64,000 nt of DNA from Siphonodentalium dalli (lineage: Eukaryota; Mollusca; Scaphopoda; Gadilida; Siphonodentaliidae). Below, piece by piece: positions 47,899 to 59,316 of this stretch (positions are counted from its first letter, which is position 1; each line of letters begins with the position of its first letter). Below the pieces are notes generated by a model that was not told the origin of the DNA, did not search any database, and saw nothing but the letters and a program-made list of their open reading frames with translations. Location: positions 146,437,379-146,501,378 of the forward strand of contig CP136063.1 of the NCBI GenBank assembly GCA_032622095.1. Direction: 5' to 3'. Made by a program: the position numbers and the translations under genes.

Positions 47899-48437
47899 TC
47901 TCATATATATTTTGAAGACCTCTGTCTGTTTGTTTGTCTGTCTGTCTGTCTGTATGTTTGTCTGTATGTTTGTCATTAATACAAATCTACGATTCTCGAC
48001 CGATTGGGACGAAACTTGGTACGTGTGTGTAGTTTGACCAGGCGGTGGACGTTGTCGTATTGGCGAGCCCATGCGACGCCCGTGCAGCGCATGCGCAGAC
48101 GAGATCTCGGAAACGGATGGAGCTATCGACTTGAAATTTGGTATGTGAATATATCTTGCCCCGGATACGAATTTTATCGGGTCGCCGATCTCGTGCGACG
48201 CCATCTTCGCGCATGCGCAGACGAGATCTCGGAAACGGGTGGAGCTATCGGCTTGAAATTTGGTATGTGAATGTATCTTGCCCCGGATACGAATTTTATC
48301 GGGTCGCCGAGTCCGTGCGACGCCAGCTTCGCGCATGCGCAGACCAGATCTCGGAAACGGGTGGAGCTAACGACTTGAAATTTGGTTTTTGAATAGCCCG
48401 GATGAATAGCCCGGACAACGTCGGGCTCATCGGCTAG
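47899..48437 (+). mobile_element. Helitron H2 (chain member 2)
   Basis: Begins TCTCATATATATTTTGAAG on the base directly after the CTAG of H1, and ends in the same hairpin and CTAG. Three copies of the 122-bp repeat. Confidence 0.9.
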
Positions 48438-49235
48438 TCTCTTATATATTTTGATACAATCTGTCTGTTTGTCTGTCTGTCTGTCTGTCCTTTATACAAA
48501 TCTACGATTCTCGACCGATCGGGACGAAACTTGGTACGTGTGTGTAGTTTGACCAGGCGGTGGTCGTTGTCGTATTGGCGAGCCCGTGCGACGCCCGTGC
48601 AGCGCATGCGCAGACGAGATCTCGGAAACGGGTGGAGCTATCGACTTGAAATTTGGTATGTGAATGTATCTTGCCCCGGATACGAATTTCATCGGGTCGC
48701 CGAGCCCGTGCGACGCCAGCTTCGCGCATGCGCAGACGAGATCTCGGAAACGGGTGGAGCTATCGACTTGAAATTTGGTATGTGAATGTATCTTGCCCCG
48801 GATACGAATTATATCGGGTCGCCAGGCCCGTGCGACGCCAGCTTCGCGCATGCGCAGACGAGATCTCGGAAACGGGTGGAGCTATCGACTTGAAATTTGG
48901 TATGTGAATGTATCTTGCCCCGGATACGAATTTTATCGGGTCGCCGGGCCCGTGCGACGCCAGCTTCGCGCATGCGCAGACGACATCTCGGAAACGGGTG
49001 GAGCTATCGACTTTAAATTTGCTATGTGAATGTATCTTGCCCCGGATACGAATTTTATCGGGTCGCCGAGCCCGTGCGACGCCAGCTTCGCGCATGCGCA
49101 GACGAGATCTCGGAAACGGGTAGAGCTATCGACTTGAAATTTGGCATGCGCAGACGAGATCTCGGAAACGGGTGGAGCTATCGACTTGAAATTTGGTTTT
49201 TGAATAGCCCGGACAACGTCGGGCTCATCGGCTAG
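48438..49235 (+). mobile_element. Helitron H3 (chain member 3)
   Basis: Begins TCTCTTATATATTTTGATAC directly after the CTAG of H2 and ends CTAG at 49235. It carries six occurrences of the GCGCATGCGC-centred repeat, the last two only about 51 bases apart owing to an internal deletion. Confidence 0.9.
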
Positions 49236-49259
49236 TCTATTATATATTTTGGAAGATCT

Positions 49260-49293
<34 letters not shown>

Positions 49294-50032
49294 TCGCGAT
49301 GGACTCGAACACGGCTGGACCGATTTCGACCAAACTTGGTACGGACACGTAATTCGACCCGGGAACGAACATGGGCCTATTGATTTTCAGATCCGAGGTA
49401 AACTTTTCACGTGCCGAGGTCAAATCTGTTTTACGCTGTGTTACGGGACTGTCATTTGAGTTCGGTGCTTACAAATCGATTCGAAACAGCGCGAATAATA
49501 AAATGTCAGTCATAATAATGACACTGTGAGAATTTTTCGTGTCTCCTCTTTCCAACGATATATAATGCGTATGTATCCGTTTTAGTTATCTGCCTCAATT
49601 ATCAAGAATAAGTGGTACTATCTTCCATCAGGATAAAAACAATGCGTAACTTCTATGACGTCGTTAGAGGTCATAACGTTAGATCACGTTAACGCTTAAC
49701 CGGCCGATGCATTTGACTGTTTCAGACGTCTTGGCGATATCTCGGTCACCGATGGTAATTTATCTTTACGTTGAAACTTGATAATTAATGAGCGTGTGTA
49801 TATGATGCGCGTTTATATACTTGAGTGGAAATCAAATCGGGTTAAATTGGCGGATTTTTACGGACGAAATTTGATGCATAGTGTATCTCGGTATCCGCTG
49901 GGCCGATTTCCCGGTATCCGCTGGGCCGATTTCCACCATTTTTGGGGTGTTGGTGTTTGACCCCACCTGACCTTGACCTTCAAAATGGTTAATTCAAGGC
50001 CAAAGCCCGGACGAAGTCGGGTCACCTTCTAG
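49236..50032 (+). mobile_element. Helitron H4 (chain member 4, different family)
   Basis: Begins TCTATTATATATTTTGGAAG directly after the CTAG of H3, then a (TG)n run and CGATGGACTCGAACACGGC. It ends with the hairpin CCCGGACGAAGTCGGG, TCACCTT and CTAG followed by T. It lacks the 122-bp repeats, so the chain joins two related Helitron families. A 5'-truncated second copy is at 54946-55551. Confidence 0.85.
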
Positions 50033-50829
50033 TATTATATATTTGAGTCTCCCAAGTTCTTCCAACTGCATATTTTGTAGATTTTATTTTCCTGCTTTAC
50101 AGAAGAAATTTAATCATTTACAAATTTCCAAATTCACTAAAGATGGATTATCTCTTCCTCTAACATGTGTTGTATAGTTTACTGGTTATAAAATAATAAA
50201 AATAAGCCGGAGATACCTGTCTGGAAATGTTACTATCAATTAATATTGATTTTAAATCAATATGTATTTTTAATGCGAGAATTAAGTGGGATATATATTT
50301 GTTCATATTTTTTTTAGAAAAAGTTCCAATAAACACGAGCCCTAAAATACTGGACATTGATTGTATGCTTATTATAATACTAATTGATAGAAGTGTTTCC
50401 AGACAGGGGTCTTCGATTCATATTTATTATGTTATACACAGGAAACTATAAAATACTTGTTATAGAAAGAGATAATGATTAATCCATCTGTAAGAGTAAG
50501 GGTTTTTCAAATTGTGTGTCTTCAAGAATTGGAGTGTATCACACTGAGCCAAATTCAATATATGATGGTCAGGTATTTCAAAAACAAGAAACAAAATTAA
50601 CAGCTTTTTCATAGTTTTAGTAATTTTCTGACTAGATTGTGTACAAAACATGATTTCTTATTAGTCTATGGTGAAGACAAAACTATTTTTGAACAAATTA
50701 TGTGTTAGACTTACAAACTGTGAAGGGATTTCCAAACACATTGTGATGCTATCGTTTTACAATTGAAAGTGTTCTAAATAATTTTGCACATTTCATGACT
50801 GGAGCTTCCTGAAATTTAGCGAAAACACT

Positions 50830-51190
50830 GTACCAATGCATTCTCTTATATATGACAGTCTCCCATAGGCAGACTCACATATTTAAGAGAATTCATTGGC
50901 CTAACAACATTTATCTTGACCATGCAAGCCAGTGGATTCTTTTATATTTACAACCTGCCATATTGGAGACCATTATTTATGATTAATCCTTCCATAATTG
51001 GAGCTTCATGAAATTTTTTGAAAACTTGTGCCAATGCATTCTCTTATATATGCGAGTCTCCAATAGGATGCCTTGCATATATAAGAGAACGCATTAAGCT
51101 AACAATACTTATATTGAACTTCTAAGCCAGTGCAGTCTCTTATATTTAAGATTGTATATATGCGAGATTCATATATATAAAAGAATGCAT
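50830..51190. repeat. CATTCTCTTATATA hairpin repeats, right cluster
   Basis: CCAATGCATTCTCTTATATA starts units at about 50833 and 51031 (period 198); each pairs with a TATA(T)AAGAGAA segment about 35 bases on. Confidence 0.85.
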
Positions 51191-51400
51191 AAGCATGACT
51201 GGTTGTTTTTTCTATGTATGCCCCAACATTTGTTAAACAGACAAAAATGCCAAAAAATGGCATTTTTGGAAAAGTATCAAGACTGCAGGAGTAATCTCAG
51301 TCATAAGTTAATTTTATTCAACAAAACACCAAAAACAAAAATGCCATGAGAAAAACAGGGTATATTTATTTAAATTTATTTCAATTTGCTCTGGAGGTGG

Positions 51401-52080
51401 GGGGGGGGGGGGGGGGTAATATATATTCAGACACATATGATACTTTTTTACATTTTACCATTTCTGCGATTCACCCACCCCCGCAACCAATTTCTTTCCC
51501 TCTTTACAATTGTTTTCCCAAAGCATTTTTCAACACCCCTCCCCATCTGTCTGTCTGAATATATATGTGGAGATTCTATGAGGAAACAACTATTTTTTAC
51601 CATCGTACCATCCGCCCAGAACATTAAACCTTTCTAAGGCTGAAGGGGTCACTCTCACCAAAAAAAGTTCTGAAGGGTACACATGGTTTGAAAATGTGCT
51701 GAAGGTTTGTGATCGACACTAACACCGTTACTTAAACTGTGTTTCTGACAGTCTGACGCACATGAGCAGTTTGTTTTCTGTTCATTGGAACGTAATCAAT
51801 TATTTTCTAACAGAAATCACGGCAGATACGAAATCTAAACGTCATTTAGAACGACATTTCAAACCCTGTATACCATTCAGCACATTTTCAAATCCTGTGT
51901 ACCCTTCAGCACTTTTTTTGGTGAGAGTGACCCCTTCAGCCTTACTAAGTTAGATACATGTAGGTCTACCATTACATATAACGCTGTAAGGCAATAAAAA
52001 CCAATTATGCTTTTAAAGCGTAATGGAGTTACGCTTAAGCATAATCAGCCATTACATGTTAGATTGATCTCCCATATAGT
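51401..52080. other. Unannotated sequence with a short inverted repeat
   Basis: AAGGGGTCACTCTCACCAAA near 51644 pairs with TTGGTGAGAGTGACCCCTT near 51918, with GAAGGGTACAC and GTGTACCCTTC inside. This may be the end structure of a MITE; no gene is supported. The 57.16-57.44 kb copy is the same. Confidence 0.6.
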
Positions 52081-52536
52081 ACTTAATATATGCAATGACA
52101 ATGTTGTTGTTTGAGCCATCCAAATGATTTTGGAGTATAAATATAAGCAGCAAGCGAAATAATTGAAAAATAATTTATTAATCAATTCAATTCGTTTAAT
52201 CTTTTTGACCCATAATACATAGGTATTAAGATAACATATAATACATTTTATGTACATGACTTACATAATAGAAATACAAATGATATACATTATACTATAT
52301 GAAAAGTATTTACAATATAAATAATATACCTGTTTGCCATAGGTGCTGTCTGCTGACGCTATATACTATGGTGTCATATATGACTGATCCACACAAAGTG
52401 CATAGACACCCTCAATTATATTACCAGCGAGGTAATATAATTAAGAGTATGTATCCACTCTGGTTTAGTCGCTTGCACATGTTATTTCGTGTTAGGTTCG
52501 TAGGAATACTGTGTCATTTACTATCTTTTTCGGTAT

Positions 52537-54525
52537 CTACCCAAGCTTATCTGAATTTATAAGTTTACGATTGATTATTTTAATAAAGTCGCACAATTTC
52601 CGTATGTCTGTTGAATTGTTCTGGTTAAGTATTTCACTCATTGTGATAGTATTTTGTTTTTTGTTAGTAAATTTTGATAGTAATCGCTGTCTTTCGGGTG
52701 ATAGTCTCTCGCATTCAAGAAGATAATGAAATTCATCTCCAATCTTTCTGGAGTTACAGAGTGGACATAGTCGGTTAGTTTGTTCAGGTTTTCGCCAGCG
52801 TCCTGTTTCAATAGGTAAATGGTGATTACTGGTTCTAAATTTACATAATGTAATCCGGTTTACTACGTTCAACGTTAGATACCTTTCAAAAGATAAGTCA
52901 TGTTTAAAAATTTGGTATATCTTACCACGACTGGAGTTGTTCATATCAGTTTCCCAATTATCCGTGAATTGTGAAATTAAACTACACTTTATATACGAAA
53001 CGAATTGGGCAGTATCCGGTATGCGTTCCATGTGCCATGCATGTAATTGGTTACAATGGTCTAATAAATCATAGATTCGGTGTAACAAAGGGAAATGATT
53101 AGCGTTGATATCGAACATAGTCTGTGCTAATTTCAGAAGTATTCTGGGATATCTCACCTCCTCACTGTTCATAATTTTGCACCAATATTTTATTATTCTC
53201 GTGTTTATATACACGTCAATTGGTAGTCTCCCACATTCCCCATACAGCATAAAGTTGGGAGTAGATGGCCTCAGGTGAAGAATATGCTTCATAAATTTTC
53301 GATGAACTTTTTCAAGAATATCATTGTTACCGAAACCCCAAATCTCGCAACCATATAATAAAATTGGCATAACGTGCAAGTCGAACAAATCAAGTTGGGT
53401 TTTGATCGAGAGACAGTGCTTTCGCGAATTGCCAATAACTGAGTACATGGCTTTGGTAGCTTTTTCTGCCAGGGCCTTTTTTGCCGTCGTGAATGATCCA
53501 GATTTGCAAAATATTATTCCTAGGTAATTAAATTTGTTTACTGTTTCGATTCTTCTTCCTTTGAACAGAAATTTTGTCTTTTTTGGAAGACTGGTCTTCG
53601 AAAAGTTGACAATTTTCGTTTTCTCGATATTCACTGTTAATTTCCATTTATTGCAATATTTTTCAAAGAGGTCCAGTTGTTGTTGTAATACTTTTGGGGT
53701 TTCCGCCATGATTGTCGTATCATCGGCGTACATAATCATGAATATTTTCACATAACAGTTGAGTCGATTCTCTATTTCTAGGTCTATTGTTTTTAAGCCC
53801 ACTACGTCGTTATCAAGTAAATATTCTTGCAAATCGTTCAAGTACAGTGTGAATAGTAGGGGGGATAGGTTCTCACCTTGCCTAACACCAGCATGGCAGG
53901 GGAAGTAAATGGATTTACTTCCCTCTGCTTGAACACAGGATTTAATATGATTATACATGTTGGCAATAACCGTAAATATTTTCCCATTGATCCCATATTT
54001 CAAAATTTTCATCCAAAGTCCTTGCCTCCACACCATGTCGAATGCCTTTTGGAAGTCAATGAACGCACATAATAATTTCTTGTTTAATTTTCTACTTATT
54101 TCAAATAATAAATTTAAAATGAAAATGTTGTCGATAGTCGAATAATTTTTCCTGAAACCGGCCTGATTTTCTGATATAACGTCAAAATCGTCAGTGAATT
54201 GTCCCAAACGGTTGGATAAGATCTTAGTAAACAGTTTACCAAAACAACTCAGAAGGGTGATCGGCCTATAATTACTGGGGTCGGTCGGGTCACCCTTGTT
54301 TTTGTAAAGAGGTACAATAGTACCTATCACCCAATCTGCCGGTATTATCCCCGTGTTAAATACTATGTTAAACAATTTGCAGTATATGCCGATGAAAACA
54401 TCTGAAGAGGCTTTGATATAGTCATTGAGAATAAGATCATGGCCGCTTGATTTGTTATTTTTGAGACCCTTAATGGCTTGTCTTATTTCCTCTTCGGTGA
54501 TTATATATGATAAACAAGCATAAAT
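52537..54525 (-). CDS. LINE B ORF2: non-LTR reverse transcriptase, 5'-truncated
   Basis: The minus frame is open for 612 codons from 54375 and can be read further upstream to about 54525 (ITEEEIRQAIKGLKNNKSSG), where it meets unrelated LINE C sequence. Landmarks: IVPLYKNKGDP (20-30), NYRPITLLSCFGKLF (35-49), FIDFQKAF (105-112), GVRQGENLSPLLF (163-175), the catalytic YADD (216-219), YLGIIF, ILLYGCEIWG, and a C-terminal C-x2-C-x9-H-x4-C finger (537-555). It stops at TAA near 52537. The RT core and C-terminus are intact, but the endonuclease and any ORF1 are missing, as usual for 5'-truncated insertions. Related to LINE A by the same domain order, finger and KNKG motif, though clearly a different family. 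No promoter or start codon is present, so it is probably not expressed as a functional protein. Confidence 0.85.
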   Translation of the reverse strand: MYACLSYIITEEEIRQAIKGLKNNKSSGHDLILNDYIKASSDVFIGIYCKLFNIVFNTGIIPADWVIGTIVPLYKNKGDPTDPSNYRPITLLSCFGKLFTKILSNRLGQFTDDFDVISENQAGFRKNYSTIDNIFILNLLFEISRKLNKKLLCAFIDFQKAFDMVWRQGLWMKILKYGINGKIFTVIANMYNHIKSCVQAEGSKSIYFPCHAGVRQGENLSPLLFTLYLNDLQEYLLDNDVVGLKTIDLEIENRLNCYVKIFMIMYADDTTIMAETPKVLQQQLDLFEKYCNKWKLTVNIEKTKIVNFSKTSLPKKTKFLFKGRRIETVNKFNYLGIIFCKSGSFTTAKKALAEKATKAMYSVIGNSRKHCLSIKTQLDLFDLHVMPILLYGCEIWGFGNNDILEKVHRKFMKHILHLRPSTPNFMLYGECGRLPIDVYINTRIIKYWCKIMNSEEVRYPRILLKLAQTMFDINANHFPLLHRIYDLLDHCNQLHAWHMERIPDTAQFVSYIKCSLISQFTDNWETDMNNSSRGKIYQIFKHDLSFERYLTLNVVNRITLCKFRTSNHHLPIETGRWRKPEQTNRLCPLCNSRKIGDEFHYLLECERLSPERQRLLSKFTNKKQNTITMSEILNQNNSTDIRKLCDFIKIINRKLINSDKLG

Positions 54526-54534
54526 TATAAATAG

Positions 54535-54940
54535 TTAAGCAATAGTTCCTTGTTGGCATTGTTGAAAACACCCCATACTGTTGTTCCCCTCGCAGAGCAG
54601 ATAGAAAACCGTCAATGTCACTGATATCAACAACCGACTATTCCAGGTGGTTCCATTCCACAGTTGTTTTAACAAAGAAGGAGTTTTCGTATTGTGAGCT
54701 GCTAGTACGCAGAAGTTGGAACGATTCTGTGTTGTTACACACCTCCTTCTCCACCGGATTTTGACTGACACGTACAGTCCTCAAATTGTGTTGGCTGTAG
54801 CCTGTATTTGCCTTGTGTTTTAGATAATCAGGCTTAGGAAGTGCTGGGAGTAACCCCATGACTATTTTGTGGTATTTAACCAGTCGCTGTTCTTTCCTTC
54901 TGGGAGCTTTACCTCAGACAGCATGTCTGTGACTGATCCA
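54535..54940 (-). pseudogene. LINE C 3'-terminal coding fragment
   Basis: Minus frames read KHKANTGYSQHNLRTVRVSQ, NPVEKEV, LLRTSSSQYENSFF and KTTVEWNHLE, then continue in another frame near 54640. This is the end of a LINE ORF2 and is shared with 36040-36300. No RT catalytic part is present. Confidence 0.7.
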
Positions 54941-56349
54941 TCATCTGTTTTACGCTGTGTTACGGGACTGTCATTTGAGTTCGGTGCTTACAAATCGATT
55001 CGAAACAGCGCGAATAATAAAATGTCAGTCATAATAATGACACTGTGAGAATTTTTCGTGTCTCCTCTTTCCAACGATATATAATGCGTATGTATCCGTT
55101 TTAGTTATCTGCCTCAATTATCAAGAATAAGTGGTACTATCTTCCATCAGGATAAAAACAATGCGTAACTTCTATGACGTCGTTAGAGGTCATAACGTTA
55201 GATCACGTTAACGCTTAACCGGCCGATGCATTTGACTGTTTCAGACGTCTTGGCGATATCTCGGTCACCGATGGTAATTTATCTTTACGTTGAAACTTGA
55301 TAATTAATGAGCGTGTGTATATGATGCGCGTTTATATACTTGAGTGGAAATCAAATCGGGTTAAATTGGCGGATTTTTACGGACGAAATTTGATGCATAG
55401 TGTATCTCGGTATCCGCTGGGCCGATTTCCCGGTATCCGCTGGGCCGATTTCCACCATTTTTGGGGTGTTGGTGTTTGACCCCACCTGACCTTGACCTTC
55501 AAAATGGTTAATTCAAGGCCAAAGCCCGGACGAAGTCGGGTCACCTTCTAGTATTATATATTTGAGTCTCCCAAGTTCTTCCAACTGCATATTTTGTAGA
55601 TTTTATTTTCCTGCTTTACAGAAGAAATTTAATCATTTACAAATTTCCAAATTCACTAAAGATGGATTATCTCTTCCTCTAACATGTGTTGTATAGTTTA
55701 CTGGTTATAAAATAATAAAAATAAGCCGGAGATACCTGTCTGGAAATGTTACTATCAATTAATATTGATTTTAAATCAATATGTATTTTTAATGCGAGAA
55801 TTAAGTGGGATATATATTTGTTCATATTTTTTTTAGAAAAAGTTCCAATAAACACGAGCCCTAAAATACTGGACATTGATTGTATGCTTATTATAATACT
55901 AATTGATAGAAGTGTTTCCAGACAGGGGTCTTCGATTCATATTTATTATGTTATACACAGGAAACTATAAAATACTTGTTATAGAAAGAGATAATGATTA
56001 ATCCATCTGTAAGAGTAAGGGTTTTTCAAATTGTGTGTCTTCAAGAATTGGAGTGTATCACACTGAGCCAAATTCAATATATGATGGTCAGGTATTTCAA
56101 AAACAAGAAACAAAATTAACAGCTTTTTCATAGTTTTAGTAATTTTCTGACTAGATTGTGTACAAAACATGATTTCTTATTAGTCTATGGTGAAGACAAA
56201 ACTATTTTTGAACAAATTATGTGTTAGACTTACAAACTGTGAAGGGATTTCCAAACACATTGTGATGCTATCGTTTTACAATTGAAAGTGTTCTAAATAA
56301 TTTTGCACATTTCATGACTGGAGCTTCCTGAAATTTAGCGAAAACACTG

Positions 56350-56710
56350 TACCAATGCATTCTCTTATATATGACAGTCTCCCATAGGCAGACTCACATA
56401 TTTAAGAGAATTCATTGGCCTAACAACATTTATCTTGACCATGCAAGCCAGTGGATTCTTTTATATTTACAACCTGCCATATTGGAGACCATTATTTATG
56501 ATTAATCCTTCCATAATTGGAGCTTCATGAAATTTTTTGAAAACTTGTGCCAATGCATTCTCTTATATATGCGAGTCTCCAATAGGATGCCTTGCATATA
56601 TAAGAGAACGCATTAAGCTAACAATACTTATATTGAACTTCTAAGCCAGTGCAGTCTCTTATATTTAAGATTGTATATATGCGAGATTCATATATATAAA
56701 AGAATGCATA
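56350..56710. repeat. CATTCTCTTATATA hairpin repeats, duplicate of 50830-51190
   Basis: Same sequence as 50830-51190, carried by the large duplication. Confidence 0.85.
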
Positions 56711-58050
56711 AGCATGACTGGTTGTTTTTTCTATGTATGCCCCAACATTTGTTAAACAGACAAAAATGCCAAAAAATGGCATTTTTGGAAAAGTATCAAG
56801 ACTGCAGGAGTAATCTCAGTCATAAGTTAATTTTATTCAACAAAACACCAAAAACAAAAATGCCATGAGAAAAACAGGGTATATTTATTTAAATTTATTT
56901 CAATTTGCTCTGGAGGTGGGGGGGGGGGGGTAATATATATTCAGACACATATGATACTTTTTTACATTTTACCATTTCTGCGATTCACCCACCCCCGCAA
57001 CCAATTTCTTTCCCTCTTTACAATTGTTTTCCCAAAGCATTTTTCAACACCCCTCCCCATCTGTCTGTCTGAATATATATGTGGAGATTCTATGAGGAAA
57101 CAACTATTTTTTACCATCGTACCATCCGCCCAGAACATTAAACCTTTCTAAGGCTGAAGGGGTCACTCTCACCAAAAAAAGTTCTGAAGGGTACACATGG
57201 TTTGAAAATGTGCTGAAGGTTTGTGATCGACACTAACACCGTTACTTAAACTGTGTTTCTGACAGTCTGACGCACATGAGCAGTTTGTTTTCTGTTCATT
57301 GGAACGTAATCAATTATTTTCTAACAGAAATCACGGCAGATACGAAATCTAAACGTCATTTAGAACGACATTTCAAACCCTGTATACCATTCAGCACATT
57401 TTCAAATCCTGTGTACCCTTCAGCACTTTTTTTGGTGAGAGTGACCCCTTCAGCCTTACTAAGTTAGATACATGTAGGTCTACCATTACATATAACGCTG
57501 TAAGGCAATAAAAACCAATTATGCTTTTAAAGCGTAATGGAGTTACGCTTAAGCATAATCAGCCATTACATGTTAGATTGATCTCCCATATAGTACTTAA
57601 TATATGCAATGACAATGTTGTTGTTTGAGCCATCCAAATGATTTTGGAGTATAAATATAAGCAGCAAGCGAAATAATTGAAAAATAATTTATTAATCAAT
57701 TCAATTCGTTTAATCTTTTTGACCCATAATACATAGGTATTAAGATAACATATAATACATTTTATGTACATGACTTACATAATAGAAATACAAATGATAT
57801 ACATTATACTATATGAAAAGTATTTACAATATAAATAATATACCTGTTTGCCATAGGTGCTGTCTGCTGACGCTATATACTATGGTGTCATATATGACTG
57901 ATCCACACAAAGTGCATAGACACCCTCAATTATATTACCAGCGAGGTAATATAATTAAGAGTATGTATCCACTCTGGTTTAGTCGCTTGCACATGTTATT
58001 TCGTGTTAGGTTCGTAGGAATACTGTGTCATTTACTATCTTTTTCGGTAT

Positions 58051-59216
58051 CTACCCAAGCTTATCTGAATTTATAAGTTTACGATTGATTATTTTAATAA
58101 AGTCGCACAATTTCCGTATGTCTGTTGAATTGTTCTGGTTAAGTATTTCACTCATTGTGATAGTATTTTGTTTTTTGTTAGTAAATTTTGATAGTAATCG
58201 CTGTCTTTCGGGTGATAGTCTCTCGCATTCAAGAAGATAATGAAATTCATCTCCAATCTTTCTGGAGTTACAGAGTGGACATAGTCGGTTAGTTTGTTCA
58301 GGTTTTCGCCAGCGTCCTGTTTCAATAGGTAAATGGTGATTACTGGTTCTAAATTTACATAATGTAATCCGGTTTACTACGTTCAACGTTAGATACCTTT
58401 CAAAAGATAAGTCATGTTTAAAAATTTGGTATATCTTACCACGACTGGAGTTGTTCATATCAGTTTCCCAATTATCCGTGAATTGTGAAATTAAACTACA
58501 CTTATATACGAAACGAATTGGGCAGTATCCGGTATGCGTTCCATGTGCCATGCATGTAATTGGTTACAATGGTCTAATAAATCATAGATTCGGTGTAACA
58601 AAGGGAAATGATTAGCGTTGATATCGAACATAGTCTGTGCTAATTTCAGAAGTATTCTGGGATATCTCACCTCCTCACTGTTCATAATTTTGCACCAATA
58701 TTTTATTATTCTCGTGTTTATATACACGTCAATTGGTAGTCTCCCACATTCCCCATACAGCATAAAGTTGGGAGTAGATGGCCTCAGGTGAAGAATATGC
58801 TTCATAAATTTTCGATGAACTTTTTCAAGAATATCATTGTTACCGAAACCCCAAATCTCGCAACCATATAATAAAATTGGCATAACGTGCAAGTCGAACA
58901 AATCAAGTTGGGTTTTGATCGAGAGACAGTGCTTTCGCGAATTGCCAATAACTGAGTACATGGCTTTGGTAGCTTTTTCTGCCAGGGCCTTTTTTGCCGT
59001 CGTGAATGATCCAGATTTGCAAAATATTATTCCTAGGTAATTAAATTTGTTTACTGTTTCGATTCTTCTTCCTTGAACAGAAATTTTGTCTTTTTTGGAA
59101 GACTGGTCTTCGAAAAGTTGACAATTTTCGTTTTCTCGATATTCACTGTTAATTTCCATTTATTGCAATATTTTTCAAAGAGGTCCAGTTGTTGTTGTAA
59201 TACTTTTGGGGTTTCC
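58051..59216 (-). pseudogene. LINE B ORF2, second copy, frameshifted and truncated
   Basis: Same coding text as 52537-53705. A one-base loss near 58502 and another near 59073, both in T runs, split it into frames 58551-58051 and 59159-58491. The upstream RT core with YADD is beyond the gap. The indels may be sequencing errors rather than mutations. Confidence 0.8.
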
Positions 59217-59316
59217 NNNNNNNNNNNNNNNNNNNNNNNNNNNNNNNNNNNNNNNNNNNNNNNNNNNNNNNNNNNNNNNNNNNNNNNNNNNNNNNNNNNN
59301 NNNNNNNNNNNNNNNN
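59217..59316. other. Assembly gap of 100 N
   Basis: Exactly 100 N, the usual arbitrary gap size. True length is unknown; open frames drawn through it are meaningless. Confidence 0.99.

Larger units (their letters stand above)
49427..54945. repeat. 5.5-kb tandem duplication, unit 1
   Basis: The segment from ATCTGTTTTACGCTGTG at about 49427 is repeated from about 54946. Offsets are 5519, then 5514 after a G-run (18 versus 13 G), then 5513 and 5512 after single-base losses in T runs. Otherwise the copies appear identical over 4.2 kb. The unit contains most of Helitron H4, hairpin repeats, LINE B and the LINE C tail. Confidence 0.9.
54946..59216. repeat. 5.5-kb tandem duplication, unit 2, cut by the assembly gap
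   Basis: Near-identical to 49427-53705. It starts inside Helitron H4, so its left end is not a natural element end, and it stops at the N run. Differences from unit 1 seen by eye are only in homopolymers. Two of these (near 58502 and 59073) break the LINE B frame. Confidence 0.9.

Noticed and set aside
47451-49235. Many overlapping 60-200 residue open frames on both strands with MREAGVARARR- and CECILPRIRI-like text
   Set aside because: They come from the 122-bp Helitron repeat, whose length is not a multiple of three and whose GC-rich text is open in several frames at once. No start context, no consistent frame between copies.
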